Assembly: GCF_030408375.1 (NCBI RefSeq)
Contig: NZ_CP046530.1
Location: 1,736,001 to 1,800,000, forward strand
Origin: Corynebacterium afermentans subsp. lipophilum
Lineage (GTDB): Bacteria; Actinomycetota; Actinomycetes; Mycobacteriales; Mycobacteriaceae
Direction: 5' to 3'
Length of the DNA: 64,000 nt
Shown: positions 55,822 to 64,000 of the stretch, piece by piece
How the letters are laid out: each line of letters opens with the position of its first letter
Position numbering within the stretch: the stretch's first letter is position 1
The notes under the pieces: generated by a model
Databases searched by the model: none
Told to the model about the DNA's origin: nothing
Seen by the model: only the letters and a program-made list of their open reading frames with translations
Program-made: the position numbers and the translations under genes

Positions 55822-56547
55822 GTGACCGACGGTGCCGACGCGACCTCCCCTGCCGCCGTTGTCTACGCCGCACTGGCCGCGTTCGCCCGCAAAGGCTACA
55901 CCGGCGCGAAAGTGGAAACGCTGGCCAAGAAAACCGGCATGACCAAGCGGATGATCCACTACCACTTCGGCGACAAGCGCGGCCTCTACGCCGCGGCACT
56001 GCGCCTCGCACTGGAACAGCTCGCGCCGCCGGAAAACATCCTCAACCGCTCGCACGCCGTACCGGTAGAAGGGATGCGCCGCTTCGTCGACGCGCTCTAC
56101 CACGCCTTTTTGCACAACCCCGACGCCGTGCTCCTGATCCTGCGGGAAAACCTGGACCCGGCTGTATCGGCCGAAGACGCCGCGGCACTTGCCGGCGTGC
56201 GTGACGTCACCCTCCACGCCGAGCGGCTCCTGCTCGCCGGCCAGGACGCCGGCGCGTTCCGCCCCGGCATCACCGCGGTGGACCTGCTCACCCTGATCTC
56301 GTCGTTGTGCCTCTACCGCGTCGGCAACGCCGCCACCGCCAAACACGTCTTCGGCGTCGACGTCGAAAGCCGCCGCAACATCGACGGCATGCGCCGCATG
56401 GTCATCGACACCGTGCTGGCGTTTCTGACCTCAAACATCTCGTACTCCGGCTACGAGTCCTACCTCGAAGCCACCCCGGCGCCTACCGAGGATGCGGAGC
56501 CGGACGAACTGTTCGACATCTACGGCGACGAGGGCCGGATCGTCTAG
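55822..56547 (+). CDS. TetR family transcriptional regulator
   Basis: The 241-residue protein has a TetR helix-turn-helix (about 14-62: VVYAALAAFARKGYTGAKVETLAKKTGMTKRMIHYHFGDKRGLY) and a long helical C-terminal domain. GTG 55822 has AAGGGGA six bases upstream. It diverges from mdh with a 143-base gap, so regulation of mdh is possible but not shown. The acidic C-terminus (EDAEPDELFDIYGDEG) is unusual for the family. Confidence 0.87.
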   Translation: MTDGADATSPAAVVYAALAAFARKGYTGAKVETLAKKTGMTKRMIHYHFGDKRGLYAAALRLALEQLAPPENILNRSHAVPVEGMRRFVDALYHAFLHNPDAVLLILRENLDPAVSAEDAAALAGVRDVTLHAERLLLAGQDAGAFRPGITAVDLLTLISSLCLYRVGNAATAKHVFGVDVESRRNIDGMRRMVIDTVLAFLTSNISYSGYESYLEATPAPTEDAEPDELFDIYGDEGRIV

Positions 56548-56565
56548 CGGCCCGTAGGTGCGCTC

Positions 56566-57846
<1,281 letters not shown>

Positions 57847-57955
57847 ATGCGCCTATCTACTCCCGTCTTCGGTCAATCCCAACCGAGTGTAATCGTTGCG
57901 TCAAACCGTACCCGCCGCACCGACACAACCGGTGCGCGCGTGCGAAAATGGGCCC

Positions 57956-58717
57956 ATGACGCTTCTTCACACGCAAGAATTTGGCACCCCCGACGGCGAA
58001 GCGGTGGTGCTGCTCAGCTCCATCGCCACCACCTCCGAGGCGTGGTCCGAAGTGATCCCCGCGCTTGGCGGCTACCGCGTGATCACCGTCGACCACCGCG
58101 GCCACGGCGGCTCCGGGGTTCCGTCGGAGCGCCCCACTGAGGTGGGCACGCTCGGCCGCGACGTCCTCGCCGCACTCGACGAGCTCGGCGTGGAGCGCTT
58201 CAGCGTCGTCGGCGTCTCCCTCGGCGGCGCGATCGCGCAGTGGCTCGCCGCAAACAGCGGCCGCGTGGACAAGGCCGTCTTCGCCGCCACCGCCACCTAC
58301 CTCGGCGGCAAGCAAGCTTGGGAGCAAAAGATCAGCACTGCGCTTCACGACGGCACCTCCGGCCTGACCTCCACCCTGATGGGCAACTGGTTCACAGAAT
58401 CCTTCCGCGCGGAGCACCCGGATGCGGTGCAGCGCGTGGCCGACATGATCGATTCCGTCGACGACGAGGGCTACGCCCACAACGGAACCGCGCTCGCCAC
58501 CTGGGATTTCGCCAGCGAGCTGGGGAAGATCACCTGTCCGGTGCTCACCATCGCGGGCGCATCCGACCCGACCTGCCCGCCCGAGAAGCTGGCCGAGATC
58601 GCCGAAGGCGTGGCCGGCTCGTCCCAGTCCGTGGTGGTGGACCCGGCCGCCCACCAAGTGGCCATAGAGAACCCGGAAGAATTCAACTCCGCACTGACGC
58701 GGTTCCTTGGAAGCTAA
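57956..58717 (+). CDS. Alpha/beta hydrolase, 3-oxoadipate enol-lactonase-like
   Basis: The 253-residue protein has the PcaD-like pattern: LLSSIATTSEAW (oxyanion region near 20), VDHRGHGGSGVP (near 45), nucleophile elbow GVSLGGAIAQWLA (near 88), Asp in GASDPTCPPEKL (near 202) and late His in AAHQVAIENPEEF (near 230). Other pca genes are absent from the window, so a role in aromatic breakdown is not established. It diverges from clpX and precedes the lipoprotein gene by 75 bases. Confidence 0.82.
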   Translation: MTLLHTQEFGTPDGEAVVLLSSIATTSEAWSEVIPALGGYRVITVDHRGHGGSGVPSERPTEVGTLGRDVLAALDELGVERFSVVGVSLGGAIAQWLAANSGRVDKAVFAATATYLGGKQAWEQKISTALHDGTSGLTSTLMGNWFTESFRAEHPDAVQRVADMIDSVDDEGYAHNGTALATWDFASELGKITCPVLTIAGASDPTCPPEKLAEIAEGVAGSSQSVVVDPAAHQVAIENPEEFNSALTRFLGS

Positions 58718-58792
58718 TCCGCTAGCCTGTACACGTTAAACAATCGTGCCCACCGGTGCCCCAACGCTGAGCACCCCGAAAGGAACCGATCC

Positions 58793-59431
58793 GTGAATCG
58801 CAGCCGCACTTTCTCTGTCTTCGCCGCAGCCGCCCTCGCCGCGTCGCTGCTGGCCGGTTGCTCGGACTCAAACGCGGACGTAGAACCCCTGGCGGAACCC
58901 GTGCTGGACTTCCCACAGACCAGCACCACCCCCACCCCGACGCCGACGGCCACCAAGTCCGACGACGATGAGGACGATGAGGAAACGACCACCTCGTCCT
59001 CCACCACCAAGAAGTCCTCGACAAGCTCGTCCACCAAGTCGTCCACGCGCACCTCCACAAAATCCAGCTCGAAGCGCTCCGAGTCTCGCAGCTCGAACAA
59101 CTCCGATAACGAGGCACGCGAGCCGGCGCCGGTGCGCGAAACCATCGTCGACGACCGCCCGGGCGCCACCTGCGCCTGGCCCACCCAGGGTGAGGCCAGC
59201 GGAAGCCAGGAGTACAGCACCTTCTGCGACCGCGAATGGGCCCGCACCGTCACCTCCGACGGCCAGGACTACTACTGGGCAGCCAAGGGCCAGGGGTGGG
59301 TCTCCGTCGACCCGACCACCACCGACGACGGCGATATCTGCTGGGCACGCGAGGACTTCGAAGCTGCGCCGGAGGCCATCCGCAACGCCGTGGCGTTCTG
59401 CGACCCGGCATCCGGGGATCAGGCGGAGTAG
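58793..59431 (+). CDS. Unknown Ser/Thr-rich lipoprotein, 212 aa
   Basis: A lipoprotein signal ends in the lipobox LLAGC (Cys about residue 23). Residues 45-110 are a low-complexity Ser/Thr/Lys/Asp linker (SDDDEDDEETTTSSS and following), followed by a compact C-terminal domain (about 120-205) with four Cys and several Trp (CAWPTQGE, STFCDREW, DICWARED, AFCDPA), suggesting two disulfides outside the cell. AAAGGA precedes the GTG. The domain is not one I can name; the layout resembles actinobacterial envelope lipoproteins with a stalk. Confidence 0.75.
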   Translation: MNRSRTFSVFAAAALAASLLAGCSDSNADVEPLAEPVLDFPQTSTTPTPTPTATKSDDDEDDEETTTSSSTTKKSSTSSSTKSSTRTSTKSSSKRSESRSSNNSDNEAREPAPVRETIVDDRPGATCAWPTQGEASGSQEYSTFCDREWARTVTSDGQDYYWAAKGQGWVSVDPTTTDDGDICWAREDFEAAPEAIRNAVAFCDPASGDQAE

Positions 59432-59452
59432 CCGAAGGTTTCGTCGCAAAGC

Positions 59453-59485
59453 AAAACGCGCCCGGAGCGAACCGGGCGCGTTTTT
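59453..59485. terminator. Bidirectional terminator between the lipoprotein gene and clpP2
   Basis: ACGCGCCCGG (59456-59465) pairs with CCGGGCGCGT (59472-59481), followed by TTTT. An A-run before the stem allows it to work in both directions between the convergent genes. Confidence 0.85.
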
Positions 59486-59493
59486 CATGTGCT

Positions 59494-60114
59494 TTAGCCG
59501 TTAAGCTTGCGGTAATCAAAGACCTGGTCGATGATGCCGTAGTCCACGGCCTCAGAAGCGGTCAGGATCTTATCGCGGTCGGTATCGATGCGGACCTGCT
59601 CGGAGGTGCGGCCGGTGTGGTGCGCGAGCGTGTCCTCCATGAGACGGCGCATGCGCTCAATCTCCGCGGCCTGAATCTCCAGGTCAGACACCTGGCCCTG
59701 GGTGCCCTGGGTAGCCGGCTGGTGGATCAGCACACGCGAATTCGGCAGCGCGGCGCGCTTACCCGGCGCACCGGCGGCGAGGATCACCGCGGCGGCCGAC
59801 GCGGCCTGGCCGAGGCAGACAGTCTGCACGTCCGGGCGGACGTACTGCATCGTGTCGTAGATAGCCATCAGCGCGGTGAACGAACCACCCGGGGAGTTGA
59901 TGTACATCGTGATGTCACGGTCCGGGTCCTGGGACTCCAGCACCAGAAGCTGCGCCATAATGTCGTTCGCCGATGTGTCATCCACCTGAGTGCCCAGGAA
60001 GACGATGCGCTCCTCGAACAACTTGCCGTACGGGTCGATCTGCTTCGTGCCAAAGCTCGTTTCCTCCAGGAACTGCGGCAGCACGTAGCGGGAGTTGGGC
60101 ATCTGGAAAGTCAT
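59494..60114 (-). CDS. clpP2: ATP-dependent Clp protease proteolytic subunit 2
   Basis: The 206-residue serine protease has the catalytic Ser in GQAASAAAV (near residue 110), His in RVLIHQPA (near 135) and Asp in [16 protein letters not shown]. It follows clpP1 by 30 bases as the second gene of the clpP1P2 operon; in actinobacteria the two proteins form a mixed double ring. ATG 60114 is used; an ATG four codons on is possible. Confidence 0.95.
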   Translation of the reverse strand: MTFQMPNSRYVLPQFLEETSFGTKQIDPYGKLFEERIVFLGTQVDDTSANDIMAQLLVLESQDPDRDITMYINSPGGSFTALMAIYDTMQYVRPDVQTVCLGQAASAAAVILAAGAPGKRAALPNSRVLIHQPATQGTQGQVSDLEIQAAEIERMRRLMEDTLAHHTGRTSEQVRIDTDRDKILTASEAVDYGIIDQVFDYRKLNG

Positions 60115-60144
60115 AGTCGGTGTCTCCTTAATTCCTCGTGTGCC

Positions 60145-60741
60145 TTAGTTGTTCCCGATGGCGTGCTCGCCAGCCTGGGCGGCGCTATCGATCACGTGGT
60201 CCACGATGCCGTACTCCTTCGCCTGCACGGCGTTGAACCAGCGGTCGCGGTCCGAATCCTTCGTGATCTGCTCGAACGTCTGGCCCGTGTGCTCCGCGAT
60301 GAGCTGCGCCATCTCGCGCTTCGTCTCTGCGAACTGCTCCGCCTGAATGGCGATGTCGGCCGCGGTGCCGCCGACGCCCGCGGACGGCTGGTGCATCATA
60401 ATGCGCGCGTGCGGCAGGGCGTAACGCTTGCCCTTCGTACCGCCCGAAAGCAGGAACTGGCCCATCGACGCCGCCAGGCCCATGCCGTAGGTGGCGATGT
60501 CGCACGGGGAGTACTTCATCGTGTCGTAAATCGCCATACCGGCGGTGACAGAGCCGCCCGGCGAGTTGATGTACAGGTTGATATCGCGCGTCGGATCCTC
60601 CGCCGACAGCAGCAGAATCTGGGCGCACAGCTTGTTGGCGATCTCGTCGTCCACCTGCTGGCCCAGGAAAATAATGCGCTCCCGGAGGAGACGCTCATAA
60701 ACGGAGTCTCCCAGGTTCATGCCTTGGGTCGGGGAAGTCAT
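60145..60741 (-). CDS. clpP1: ATP-dependent Clp protease proteolytic subunit 1
   Basis: The 198-residue protease subunit has the catalytic Ser in GLAASMGQFLL (near 95), His in RIMMHQPS (near 120) and Asp in DSDRDRWFNA. It is the first gene of clpP1P2 and works with ClpX and ClpC. A ClgR-box-like site lies about 75 bases upstream, fitting the known control of corynebacterial clp genes. Confidence 0.95.
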   Translation of the reverse strand: MTSPTQGMNLGDSVYERLLRERIIFLGQQVDDEIANKLCAQILLLSAEDPTRDINLYINSPGGSVTAGMAIYDTMKYSPCDIATYGMGLAASMGQFLLSGGTKGKRYALPHARIMMHQPSAGVGGTAADIAIQAEQFAETKREMAQLIAEHTGQTFEQITKDSDRDRWFNAVQAKEYGIVDHVIDSAAQAGEHAIGNN

Positions 60742-61118
60742 GTAAGACGCTCCTTTGCTAGTTCATCCGGTAACGCCACTACCCTACTCGGGTGATTCTG
60801 TAACTCCGAGCCTGTTCGCTACCGGCGTACGGGTCGGGTTTTAGGGTGGAGGTTGGGGTCGGGGTTGGCGATTCCTGACAGATTCCGGCAGCCATTTGTG
60901 CCGAACTGGGCGTTTGAGGCCCGCCTGACAGATTCCGCCGCGAAGTGTCGGGGCCGGGGTTCCGCGGGGAGATTTGTTCACTGCGCCGTGAATCAACCGG
61001 GTTCCGGGCTTTTGCCACCTGGGGAAAGTGAACAAACCATCCGACTAAAACGGAATTCATTCACCGGCACGGTCCGTGGGAGTGAACAAATCTGACGAAG
61101 GGCCTCAGAAAACGCAAA
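60742..61118. other. Non-coding clpP1-tig gap with repeated motifs
   Basis: No convincing gene lies here. Besides the clpP1 promoter area, it contains a direct repeat CCTGACAGATTCCG (60874-60887 and 60924-60937) and three copies of AGTGAACAAA: inverted at 60970-60982 (as AGATTTGTTCACT), direct at 61027-61036 and direct at 61081-61093. The outer two form a perfect 13-base inverted pair. Confidence 0.75.
60814..60829 (-). promoter_or_regulatory. ClgR-box-like site upstream of clpP1P2
   Basis: GTTCGC-TACCG-GCG (plus strand, 60814-60827) matches the actinobacterial ClgR pattern of GTTCGC, five bases and GCG. ClgR activates clpP1P2 in C. glutamicum. Assignment rests on motif and position. Confidence 0.5.
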
Positions 61119-61148
61119 AGCGGCCGGGGCAGATACGCCCCGGCCGCT
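61116..61148 (-). terminator. Intrinsic terminator after tig
   Basis: AGCGGCCGGGGC (61119-61130) and GCCCCGGCCGCT (61137-61148) form a 12-bp stem with a 6-base loop. On the minus strand it is followed by TTTGCGTTTT. Confidence 0.85.
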
Positions 61149-61166
61149 CGCTAGCGCGAGAAGTTC

Positions 61167-62540
61167 CTACTTCTCGTCAGCCTCGGTGGTCTCGGCCTCG
61201 GCGGACTCCTCGTCCTCTTCGATCTCGCCGAAGTACTCGTTCGGGTCGACCTTGTTGCCGGCCTCGTCCTCGACCTGGGTGCGGGAGATAGCGATGGCCA
61301 GGGCCTTGCCGCGGCGCACGTCGGAGAACAGGTTGGCAATCTGGCCGGACTGCTGCAGCTGGGCCACGAACTGGTTCGGGTCCATGCCGTAGGACTGCGC
61401 AGTGAACAGGATGTGGTCGGTCAGCTCCTGCTGGGAGACCTCCGGCTGCTCCTGGTCGGCCACAGCGTCGAGGAACAGCTGGGTGCGCACGGACTCTTCG
61501 GCCTGCTCGCGGGACTGCTTGTCAAACTCCTCGCGGGTCGTGCCCTGAGCCTCGAGCAGCTGCGCGAGCGCGTTCTCGTCGTGCGCCATCTGGCCCAGCA
61601 GCTGGTGCAGCTGGTTGTGCACCTGCTCGTCCACCACGGACTCCGGCAGGGCAAACTTGGACTCCGCCAGGGCAGCCTTGAGCACCTCGTCGCGGATGTC
61701 CGCGGCCTGCTTCGCCTTGGCGTTCTCCTCGACCTGCTCGCGGGTGGAGTTGCGCAGCTCCTCGACGGTGTCGAACTCGGACGCCATCTGAGCGAAGTCG
61801 TCGTCAAGCTCCGGAAGCTTGCGCTCCTTCGTCTGCTGGACGTGGACCTTCACGGTCGCCTTCTCGCCCTTGTGCTCGCCGTACTTGATCTCGGACTCGA
61901 ACTCGTTGTCCTCGCCGGTCTTCAGGCCGCGCAGCGCGGTGTCCAGGCCCTTCATCAGGTCGTCGGCACCGACGCGGTAGGTCAGGCCCTCGGAGGAAGC
62001 ATCGCCGAGCTTCTCGCCGTCGACGGTCGCTTCAAGGTCGATGATCGCGTAGTCGTCGGTCTTCAGCTTGCGCTTGGTGTCCTTGAGCTCACCAAAGCGC
62101 TCACGGAGGGTATCCAGCTCGGCGTCGACTGCTTCGTCGTCAAGCTTGAGCTCCGGAACCTTCACGGAAATCTTGGAGAAATCCGGCACCTCGATCTCGG
62201 GGCGGACATCGACCTCAGCGGTGAATTCGACAACGTCGTTGTCCTCGATCTTGGTAACGTCGATCTCCGGCTGGCCCAGCGGGTTAATCCCGTTTTCCGC
62301 AAGTGCCTGCTCGTAGCGGGTCGGCAGCATGTCGTTGACAACCTGCTCCAGGATCGGGCCGCGGCCGAAGCGAGCGTCGATGAGCTGGCGCGGAGCCTTG
62401 CCACGACGGAAGCCCGGGATGTTGACCTGCTGGGCGATGGCCTTGTAAGCCTGGTCGATTTCCTTGCCCAGCTCGTCGAACGGCACGCTGACGTTGAGCT
62501 TCACGCGGGTGTCGCTGAGCTTGTCGACGGAAGTCTTCAC
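61167..62540 (-). CDS. tig: Trigger factor
   Basis: The 457-residue ribosome-bound chaperone has the N-terminal ribosome-binding domain with [13 protein letters not shown] (near residue 43), a PPIase FKBP-like domain (about 155-240) and the C-terminal chaperone arms (about 245-430). The tail is acidic (about 430-457). The GTG start has AGGAG seven bases upstream. It lies upstream of clpP1P2 on the same strand, but a strong terminator lies between them. Confidence 0.95.
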   Translation of the reverse strand: MKTSVDKLSDTRVKLNVSVPFDELGKEIDQAYKAIAQQVNIPGFRRGKAPRQLIDARFGRGPILEQVVNDMLPTRYEQALAENGINPLGQPEIDVTKIEDNDVVEFTAEVDVRPEIEVPDFSKISVKVPELKLDDEAVDAELDTLRERFGELKDTKRKLKTDDYAIIDLEATVDGEKLGDASSEGLTYRVGADDLMKGLDTALRGLKTGEDNEFESEIKYGEHKGEKATVKVHVQQTKERKLPELDDDFAQMASEFDTVEELRNSTREQVEENAKAKQAADIRDEVLKAALAESKFALPESVVDEQVHNQLHQLLGQMAHDENALAQLLEAQGTTREEFDKQSREQAEESVRTQLFLDAVADQEQPEVSQQELTDHILFTAQSYGMDPNQFVAQLQQSGQIANLFSDVRRGKALAIAISRTQVEDEAGNKVDPNEYFGEIEEDEESAEAETTEADEK

Positions 62541-62590
62541 GGATTTCTCCTGTACTAGATCGAAACAACGTTTGTCAGATGTCTATATGT

Positions 62591-62620
62591 GGCGGGCCCG
62601 TGAATCCACGGGCCCGCCTT
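62591..62620 (-). terminator. Hairpin between tRNA-Pro and tig
   Basis: GGCGGGCCCGTG (62591-62602) and CACGGGCCCGCC (62607-62618) form a perfect 12-bp stem with a 4-base loop just 3' of tRNA-Pro. There is no clear T-run, so it may act as a processing stop or weak terminator. Confidence 0.65.
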
Positions 62621-62622
62621 GG

Positions 62623-62696
62623 TCGGGGCGACAGGATTTGAACCTGCGACCCCCTGCTCCCAAAGCAGGTGCGCTACCAAGCTGCGCCACGCCCCG
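62623..62696 (-). tRNA. tRNA-Pro (anticodon TGG)
   Basis: The minus-strand sequence folds as a 74-base cloverleaf: acceptor CGGGGCG/CGCCCCG, D stem GCGC/GCGC, anticodon stem CCTGC/GCAGG with loop TTTGGGA (TGG), T arm GCAGG-TTCAAAT-CCTGT, discriminator A. CCA is not encoded. Confidence 0.95.
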
Positions 62697-62794
62697 TTGC
62701 GGTAAAACCGCACGGTATGAACCACATTCGTAGAACGTGTGCGGTTCAGGACAGTCATTGTAGCGGTGCTTGAATAACTGTCCGCATTGAGGGC

Positions 62795-62830
62795 ACAAAA
62801 ACACCGGCCCCGCAACCGGAACCGGTGTCT
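62795..62830 (-). terminator. Intrinsic terminator after tRNA-Gly
   Basis: The minus strand reads ACACCGGTTCC (62828-62818), a loop, GGGGCCGGTGT (62811-62801), then TTTTTGTG, an 11-bp stem with two wobble pairs. Confidence 0.75.
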
Positions 62831-62837
62831 TGTGTGG

Positions 62838-62909
62838 AGGGAATGACGGGAATCGAACCCGCGTCTTCAGCTTGGAAGGCTGAGGTATTAGCCACTATAC
62901 GACATTCCC
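62838..62909 (-). tRNA. tRNA-Gly (anticodon TCC)
   Basis: The minus-strand sequence forms a 72-base cloverleaf: acceptor GGGAATG/CATTCCC, D stem GTAT/ATAC, anticodon stem TCAGC/GCTGA with loop CTTCCAA (TCC), T arm GCGGG-TTCGATT-CCCGT, discriminator T. CCA is not encoded. Confidence 0.95.
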
Positions 62910-62992
62910 ATACGCCAAAAGCGCTGTTGGGAATGTTAGCGCAGCCGGTACGGTTGAACCAAAAACGTGACCAGACACGCGAAGGAGCCACT

Positions 62993-63802
62993 GTGTTCGG
63001 ACTACTTTTTCTGCTGTTCATCCTTGCCCCCATCCTGTTTTTGCCGATGATGGGCGGGCAACGCCAGGTGCAGCCGTCGCGCCGCCAGGTGGCGCAGCAA
63101 CAGCAGTTGTCTTTCGACGACGCATACGCCGACGCCAAACGGTGGACCGACCGTCTCGGCTCGCAGGTGCTGAACCTCTCCGGCAACGACACTGCGTCGC
63201 AGCAGGCGATGGCCGACGCCTCGGAACGCTTCAACGCGGCATCCGCCGGGCTGAGCGACGCACGCTCCGTGAAGCAGGCGATGCTGGCCCGCGAATCCGC
63301 GCTGGAGGGCCTGCACTACGTCAACGCGGCCCGCGAGATCATGGGCCTGCCCGCCGGCCCGCAGCTGCCGGAGCTGGAGGGCCAGCGCCAGGCAGGGCGC
63401 GTGACCGAGCAGCGCACCGTGACCCAACAGGACGGCACGCAGGTCATGGCATCGCCGCACGCCACTGCGCAGACGCCGCACTACTACCCGGGCGGCGCCG
63501 TTGCGGGCCGCCCTGTGCCGGCCGGCTGGTACTCCACCGCGTGGTGGGGCCCGGCGATGATGACCGGCGTGTGGGCCGCCAGCTCCATGATGTTCTACTC
63601 CACCATGTTCGCCGGCATGTCCGGCGTGGCGTCCGCGGAGGCGTTTGAGGCCGGCGGGCTCGGTGAAGGAATGGACGGCGCCGGCGACATGAGTGATATG
63701 GGCGACATGGGTGACATGGGCGACGCCGGCGGCGGAGACTTCGGGGACTTCGGCGGCTTCGGCGACGGCGGCGGCTTCGACTTCGGGGGATTCGACTTTT
63801 AG
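62993..63802 (+). CDS. Unknown membrane-associated protein with Gly/Asp/Phe-rich tail
   Basis: I do not recognise a characterised function. GTG 62993 has GAAGGAG five bases upstream and gives 269 residues: one N-terminal membrane helix (LLFLLFILAPILFLPMM), a helical region (about 38-115; SFDDAYADAKRWTDRLGSQV), a hydrophobic central stretch (about 178-210, Trp/Met-rich) and a tail of repeated DMGDMGD and GGDFGDFGGFGDGGGFDFGG. The tail resembles DUF1542-type or TPM-type low-complexity ends. It precedes etfB by 60 bases with its own ribosome site. Confidence 0.7.
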   Translation: MFGLLFLLFILAPILFLPMMGGQRQVQPSRRQVAQQQQLSFDDAYADAKRWTDRLGSQVLNLSGNDTASQQAMADASERFNAASAGLSDARSVKQAMLARESALEGLHYVNAAREIMGLPAGPQLPELEGQRQAGRVTEQRTVTQQDGTQVMASPHATAQTPHYYPGGAVAGRPVPAGWYSTAWWGPAMMTGVWAASSMMFYSTMFAGMSGVASAEAFEAGGLGEGMDGAGDMSDMGDMGDMGDAGGGDFGDFGGFGDGGGFDFGGFDF

Positions 63803-63862
63803 CCGTGCGTTACACTGCACAGCGATCGCGAACCCCAGAAAGCTCGAGAGCAAGGAGTGGCC

Positions 63863-64000
63863 GTGCGCATTGCAGTGCTGCTGAAAGAAGTGCCGGACAC
63901 GTACAGTGACCGCGAAATGAACCTTCAGACAGGTTTGACGGACCGCTCCGGCGACGTCGTCGCCGACGAGGTCAGCGAACGCGCCGTCGAAGCCGCGCTG
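63863..64000 (+). CDS. etfB: Electron transfer flavoprotein beta subunit, N-terminal part (partial)
   Basis: The GTG start (AAGGAG five bases upstream) opens RIAVLLKEVPDTYSDREMNLQTG, the EtfB N-terminus; 46 codons are visible before the window ends. EtfB with EtfA passes electrons from acyl-CoA and other dehydrogenases to the quinone pool. EtfA is expected next, outside the window. Confidence 0.85.
   Translation, partial: MRIAVLLKEVPDTYSDREMNLQTGLTDRSGDVVADEVSERAVEAAL

Noticed and set aside
60779..61060. 93-codon frame on the minus strand in the clpP1-tig gap
   Set aside because: No ribosome site, Pro/Ser-rich translation, and it overlaps the direct and inverted repeats and the likely clpP1 promoter.

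Overview
The window is chromosomal DNA from a GC-rich actinobacterium, almost certainly a Corynebacterium. The support is gene order: aecD-brnQ-LLM oxidoreductase at the left end, lepA/rpsT/holA/comEC/comEA, degV-gpgP-rsfS-nadD-proA-hydroxyacid dehydrogenase-proB-obg-rpmA-rplU-rne, ndk, folC-valS, mdh, clpX, clpP1-clpP2-tig. Cutinase-like esterases, a Rib-type surface protein with the corynebacterial two-helix C-terminus and many apparently leaderless starts agree with this. The species cannot be named from the sequence alone.

Layout. 1-9.05 kb: end of aecD, branched-chain amino acid transporter brnQ, a flavin oxidoreductase, a GntR/UTRA regulator running into a complete oligopeptide-type ABC transporter (lipoprotein, two permeases, one double ATPase), then a ribokinase-like sugar kinase. 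9.05-12.06 kb: an IS481-family transposon flanked by a 6-bp TCTAGA duplication and 25-bp terminal inverted repeats. It carries a four-gene operon (AbrB-type regulator, ABC-2 ATPase, ABC-2 permease, transposase) in which each gene overlaps the next by ATGA. 12.07-22.9 kb: two tandem proline-iminopeptidase-like hydrolases, an unknown 663-aa membrane protein, lepA, a CPBP protease, a PemK/MazF-like protein, rpsT, a secreted esterase, a LysE exporter and holA. 23.1-31.9 kb: one giant gene (2,917 codons) for a secreted, membrane-anchored protein with 22 tandem Rib-like repeats, sitting between holA and comEC. 31.9-48.3 kb: a mostly minus-strand housekeeping block (competence, DegV, ribosome silencing factor, NAD and proline synthesis, Obg, L27/L21, RNase E, Ndk), interrupted by a cutinase and an orphan antitoxin. 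48.3-64 kb: acyl-CoA-synthetase-like ligase, folC-valS, mdh, clpX, a small hydrolase, a lipoprotein, clpP1P2, tig, tRNA-Pro, tRNA-Gly, an unknown Gly-rich membrane protein and the start of etfB.

How the genes work together. Protein quality control is clustered (clpX, clpP1P2, tig), and a ClgR-box-like site lies upstream of clpP1P2. ProB and ProA supply proline synthesis, separated by a dehydrogenase and an antitoxin. The transposon is the clearest accessory system: cargo transporter and transposase apparently share one promoter, which lies inside a perfect 16-bp dyad that is probably the operator of the AbrB-type protein. Other non-coding structures worth attention are two inverted consensus DnaA boxes between comEA and degV, a 29-bp tandem repeat upstream of the giant gene, and repeated motifs in the 425-bp clpP1-tig gap.
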